From positions 1 through 37,428 of the forward strand of contig NZ_NKUB01000024.1 in NCBI RefSeq assembly GCF_003207895.1: a stretch of DNA of 37,428 nt, given 5' to 3'. This DNA comes from Komagataeibacter swingsii. Lineage in GTDB: Bacteria; Pseudomonadota; Alphaproteobacteria; Acetobacterales; Acetobacteraceae. Numbering within the stretch: the stretch's first letter is position 1; every line of letters starts with the position of its first letter. Below are positions 34,581 to 37,428 of the stretch, one piece after another. The position numbers were made by a program, and so were the translations under genes. Below the pieces are notes generated by a model. It was not told the DNA's origin. It was given only the letters and a program-made list of their open reading frames with translations, and ran no database searches.

Positions 34581-37079
34581 ATGAAGACGGGCCGGGATAT
34601 CTATAGCGCAGTAAAACGTCAGGTACGGGTCGCGGGGGGACGCGCCGGACTGGCCGGCCTGCGGATGCCGGGACTGAAGGCACGGCTGCGGGCCATGTCC
34701 TGCCTGGTGGGCAGTGTCTGTATCGCCACGGGGGCGGATGCGTGGGCACAGACGGCAACACCTACACCGGCACAGCATCGCCATGTCACGCCCGGACATG
34801 TGGCGGCGGCAAAGCCAAAGGCCCCGGCGCAGCCCACGGGCATCGTGGACCGGCAGGAACCCGAAGAAATCCGCGTCGCCTCATCCCGTCAGGCGCGCGA
34901 TGGCGGTGGTGGCATGATGCGGCTGGAAACGGCGCCCCATGCGGTCCAGACCGTGGGCAAGCAGTTCATTGACATGCGCAGCCCGACCAGCACGGCGCTT
35001 GACCTGGTCAAGAACCTGCCCAGCCTGAATGTCACCACCCCGGATTCCTCGGGCATGGAAGGGGGCCAGATCCAGACCCGTGGCCTGACCGATCTGGACA
35101 TGGGCCTGATGGTTGATGGCGCGCCCGCGGCGGCGGCCAAGTACATGGCCGAGGATATCGATTCCGAAAACCTCGATAGTGTTGAAGTCACCCCCGGCAC
35201 CGCAGGCACCGACCTGCCGGTCATGTCGGCTGCCGGTGGCGTGATGAATGAACATTCGCACACGGCGTCGCACAAATTCGGCGGCATGACGGATTTCTCC
35301 TACGGGACGAACAACCTGTCGCGTGAATTCATCCGCCTTGAATCGGGCGATATCGGCAGGACCGGCGTCCGTGGCTATTTCTCGTTTTCCAACACGCATG
35401 CGCGTTCGTGGATGGGTTCGGGCATCAATGAACGCAAGCACATTGATTTCGGCTTGCAGAAAGACTGGGCAAACGGTTCGAATGCGCGTCTGTTCCTGTC
35501 ATGGAACTACGAAGACTTCACCATCGACGCCTATCCCGACAGCTCGGCGTTCTATAACTACAAGCATACGGGTACCGGTTATGGCCGCAATTCGGACCCG
35601 ACCAGTGACAACTACTGGAAAAACAACAACGATCACTGGAACCAGATCTTCCTGACGGCACCGATTCATGTCGTGCTGCCGGCGAAGTTCACGTTCGACC
35701 TGCAACCCTATTTCAGCTTCGGCCAGGGCTGGGATGGTTCACCGGGTAACGGCACGCCTTATGTGTCCCCGTCGGGCTATACCAACGGCAATCCGTACTG
35801 GGATGTGAAGCAGGCCCAGAACACGACGGCCTACTTCCTGGAAAATGAAGCGCGCCAGGTCGGTGTCGTCGCGAAGTTCGGGCATCATCTCGACAAGCAC
35901 AACTACCTGTCGTTTGGCTACTGGTATGAAAACAACCAGACGATCCAGAATTATCCGGGCAGCAACACCATGGCCAATGGTGCGGACCCCAGCCCCAACT
36001 GGGCAGCCTACCAGAGTACGGCATACGGTACGACTGGCGTGAACGCGGGTTACGAACTGCATGCCCTGTTCATCCAGGATACGGCCAAGTATTTCAACGA
36101 CAGGCTGCAGATCCATGCGGGATTCAAGTTCGTCATGTCCGATGCATGGGACAAGGGGTGGACATCCAACCCCAATACCGGGTCGTGGGTCTATGGCAAG
36201 AACGGCACGGCTTCGGGCAGGATGGGCGCCAACACGACGGAACCCCTGCCGCAGCTTTCCATCAGCTACACCTTCAACGACCATCACCAGATCTATGTGA
36301 ACGCGGAAGGCGATTACCGCGAACCGAGCGCCACCGACCTGGGCTGGCTGGACCCCCAGTATGCCAAGATGCTGAAGAACCAGTATTCCATCAAGGAAGA
36401 GCTGGGGTATCGGTATCATGACAAATACGTCATGTTTGATCTGTCGCTGTTCAACTACAACGTGACCAATCGCCTGATGGATACCTATATTGGGGCCAAC
36501 CAGTATGTGCCGATCGAGGCGGGCAACCAGACCATGCGCGGCTTTGACGCGATGATCGCAAGCCGCCCGATCCATGGTTTCAGCCCGTATGCTTCATTTG
36601 AGTACCTGCACGCGACACAGGATTCCAACGTAACGGACCCCAATACCGGCACGACCTACGCCGCCAAGGGGCAGCAGGCGATCATGGCGCCACGCATCAT
36701 GGCCAATTTCGGCCTGACGTATAAATACCGTGGTTTCTTCGCCAATGCGGCGGTGCATTATACCGGCCCGCAGTCCGTGGCGCTGGACAACAGCGAACGC
36801 ATCCCGGGTTACGTGACCGATACGCTGTCGCTTGGCTATCACTTCAAGCCGTTCATGTATGCCAAGTCCCCGACCTTCAAGCTCAACTTCACCAACCTGA
36901 CCGGGTCGATCGTCCGGACCGGGGCGATGGGCGCGATCTACCATGCGGGCGCGCAGAGCAACGGCGGCGCTGGTTACCCCGTCTTTTATGGCGCCAGCAA
37001 CGGTCGCTATGCGGATGGCAACTCCTTCATGGTCGAGCCGCGCTTCAGCATGACCGGCACGATTTCCACTTCCTTCTGA
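34581..37079 (+). CDS. TonB-dependent outer-membrane receptor
   Basis: A ligand-gated outer-membrane channel powered by TonB, for a siderophore or other scarce nutrient; the ligand cannot be told. The 832-residue product has an extended N-terminus, a hydrophobic signal core (about 40-50) with AWAQ cleavage near 56, and a TonB-box-like EEIRVAS (96-102). A plug domain (about 110-235, with VKNLPSLNV, QIQTRGLTD and LDSVEVTPG) precedes a barrel of alternating aromatic strands ending in Phe. GGGGGAA before the ATG supports the first start. It lies after its own terminator-separated promoter region but beside tonB/exbBD, so co-function is likely. Confidence 0.9.
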   Translation: MKTGRDIYSAVKRQVRVAGGRAGLAGLRMPGLKARLRAMSCLVGSVCIATGADAWAQTATPTPAQHRHVTPGHVAAAKPKAPAQPTGIVDRQEPEEIRVASSRQARDGGGGMMRLETAPHAVQTVGKQFIDMRSPTSTALDLVKNLPSLNVTTPDSSGMEGGQIQTRGLTDLDMGLMVDGAPAAAAKYMAEDIDSENLDSVEVTPGTAGTDLPVMSAAGGVMNEHSHTASHKFGGMTDFSYGTNNLSREFIRLESGDIGRTGVRGYFSFSNTHARSWMGSGINERKHIDFGLQKDWANGSNARLFLSWNYEDFTIDAYPDSSAFYNYKHTGTGYGRNSDPTSDNYWKNNNDHWNQIFLTAPIHVVLPAKFTFDLQPYFSFGQGWDGSPGNGTPYVSPSGYTNGNPYWDVKQAQNTTAYFLENEARQVGVVAKFGHHLDKHNYLSFGYWYENNQTIQNYPGSNTMANGADPSPNWAAYQSTAYGTTGVNAGYELHALFIQDTAKYFNDRLQIHAGFKFVMSDAWDKGWTSNPNTGSWVYGKNGTASGRMGANTTEPLPQLSISYTFNDHHQIYVNAEGDYREPSATDLGWLDPQYAKMLKNQYSIKEELGYRYHDKYVMFDLSLFNYNVTNRLMDTYIGANQYVPIEAGNQTMRGFDAMIASRPIHGFSPYASFEYLHATQDSNVTDPNTGTTYAAKGQQAIMAPRIMANFGLTYKYRGFFANAAVHYTGPQSVALDNSERIPGYVTDTLSLGYHFKPFMYAKSPTFKLNFTNLTGSIVRTGAMGAIYHAGAQSNGGAGYPVFYGASNGRYADGNSFMVEPRFSMTGTISTSF

Positions 37080-37097
37080 TTATCGTCACACATGGCA

Positions 37098-37131
37098 AAC
37101 CCCGCCTTTTTTCCAAAAGGCGGGGTTCTTT
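37098..37131 (+). terminator. Rho-independent terminator after the receptor gene
   Basis: AACCCCGCCTTTT (37098-37110) pairs with AAAAGGCGGGGTT (37115-37127) and is followed by a short T-rich tail. It resembles the first hairpin plus GTTCTTTG of the dispersed repeat, so it may be a recruited copy. Confidence 0.75.
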
Positions 37132-37137
37132 GTGTCA

Positions 37138-37428
37138 ATGCCGTCCCGCTGTAGTGAACACGCGGGCGGCAGGCAGCCTGGGAAATGGATTGTGAAGACA
37201 GGTCCGGTACACCCCGTTGATGAAATGCTGCCCGCAGGCATGCTGTTTGCCTTTGGCCTGCAGCATGCGCTGGTCATGTACGCAGGCACCGTCGCCGTGC
37301 CGCTGGTCTTCGCCGCCGCCATGAGCCTGTCCGCTGATGTGGCGACAACGCCGGTTGTCACGATCAACTGGCTGCCTTCGGCGCAGACTATGGCCTGAGC
37401 ATTGTAAGCCTGCCGGAATTCATGGGCG
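37138..37428 (+). pseudogene. NCS2 purine/xanthine permease N-terminus, apparently frameshifted; runs off the window
   Basis: The segment VHPVDEMLPAGMLFAFGLQH and the following VMYAGTVAVPL match the start of NCS2 nucleobase permeases (first membrane helices). The frame then ends at TGA near 37396. Another frame (+2) continues as LAAFGADYGLSIVSLPEFMG, which lines up loosely with the next conserved NCS2 part (LPVMMG). A frameshift between about 37350 and 37385 would join them. It could be a true pseudogene, a sequencing error, or an internal deletion; the right edge hides the rest. A GTG at 37191 is an alternative start. Confidence 0.5.

Overview
The window looks like chromosomal DNA of an acetic acid bacterium (Acetobacteraceae), most like Komagataeibacter/Gluconacetobacter. 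This is an inference from the GC-rich coding style, an oxygen-dependent cobalamin pathway, a PAS-GGDEF-EAL cyclic-di-GMP enzyme of the type known from cellulose-producing strains, and short AT-rich hairpin repeats between genes. No rRNA, tRNA, CRISPR array or complete insertion sequence was found.

Left part (1-4400): a cyclic-di-GMP enzyme cut by the left edge, then a ferrous-iron uptake operon (feoA-feoB-small Cys-rich membrane protein) behind a near-perfect Fur box. Cobalamin region (4400-19900): cobB, cbiD, cobM-cobE-cobL, cobK, and a long operon reading leftward as DUF1636-cobW-cobN-cobG-cobH-cobI-cobJ under a cobalamin riboswitch. Next come a degenerate histidine phosphatase and an orphan cbtB cobalt-transport subunit. 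The corrin-ring genes are those of the late-cobalt aerobic route (cobG, cobN), but the C1 methyltransferase slot is filled by CbiD and no cobF is present. Most genes in these operons overlap by ATGA, so translation is probably coupled.

Middle (20000-28350): an acrylyl-CoA-reductase-like oxidoreductase, a nitroreductase, a branched-chain aminotransferase, a small unknown protein, thiC under a TPP riboswitch, and adenine deaminase. The gaps here hold copies of a two-hairpin repeat. One copy lies inside a 162-bp MITE-like element with perfect 15-bp ends and a TTA duplication.

Right part (28370-37428): a tightly overlapping three-gene set (tyrosine-recombinase-like protein, unknown protein, ScpA-like protein without ScpB) is the most interesting candidate system. 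It is followed by an AT-rich gap, a tonB-exbB-exbD-exbD energising module, a large TonB-dependent receptor, and the start of a purine-permease-like gene that appears frameshifted at the right edge.

Feo, TonB/ExbBD and the receptor point to metal or siderophore acquisition. The cob genes, CbtB, CobW and the riboswitch form a cobalt/B12 supply unit. ThiC and adenine deaminase are separate nucleotide/cofactor functions.
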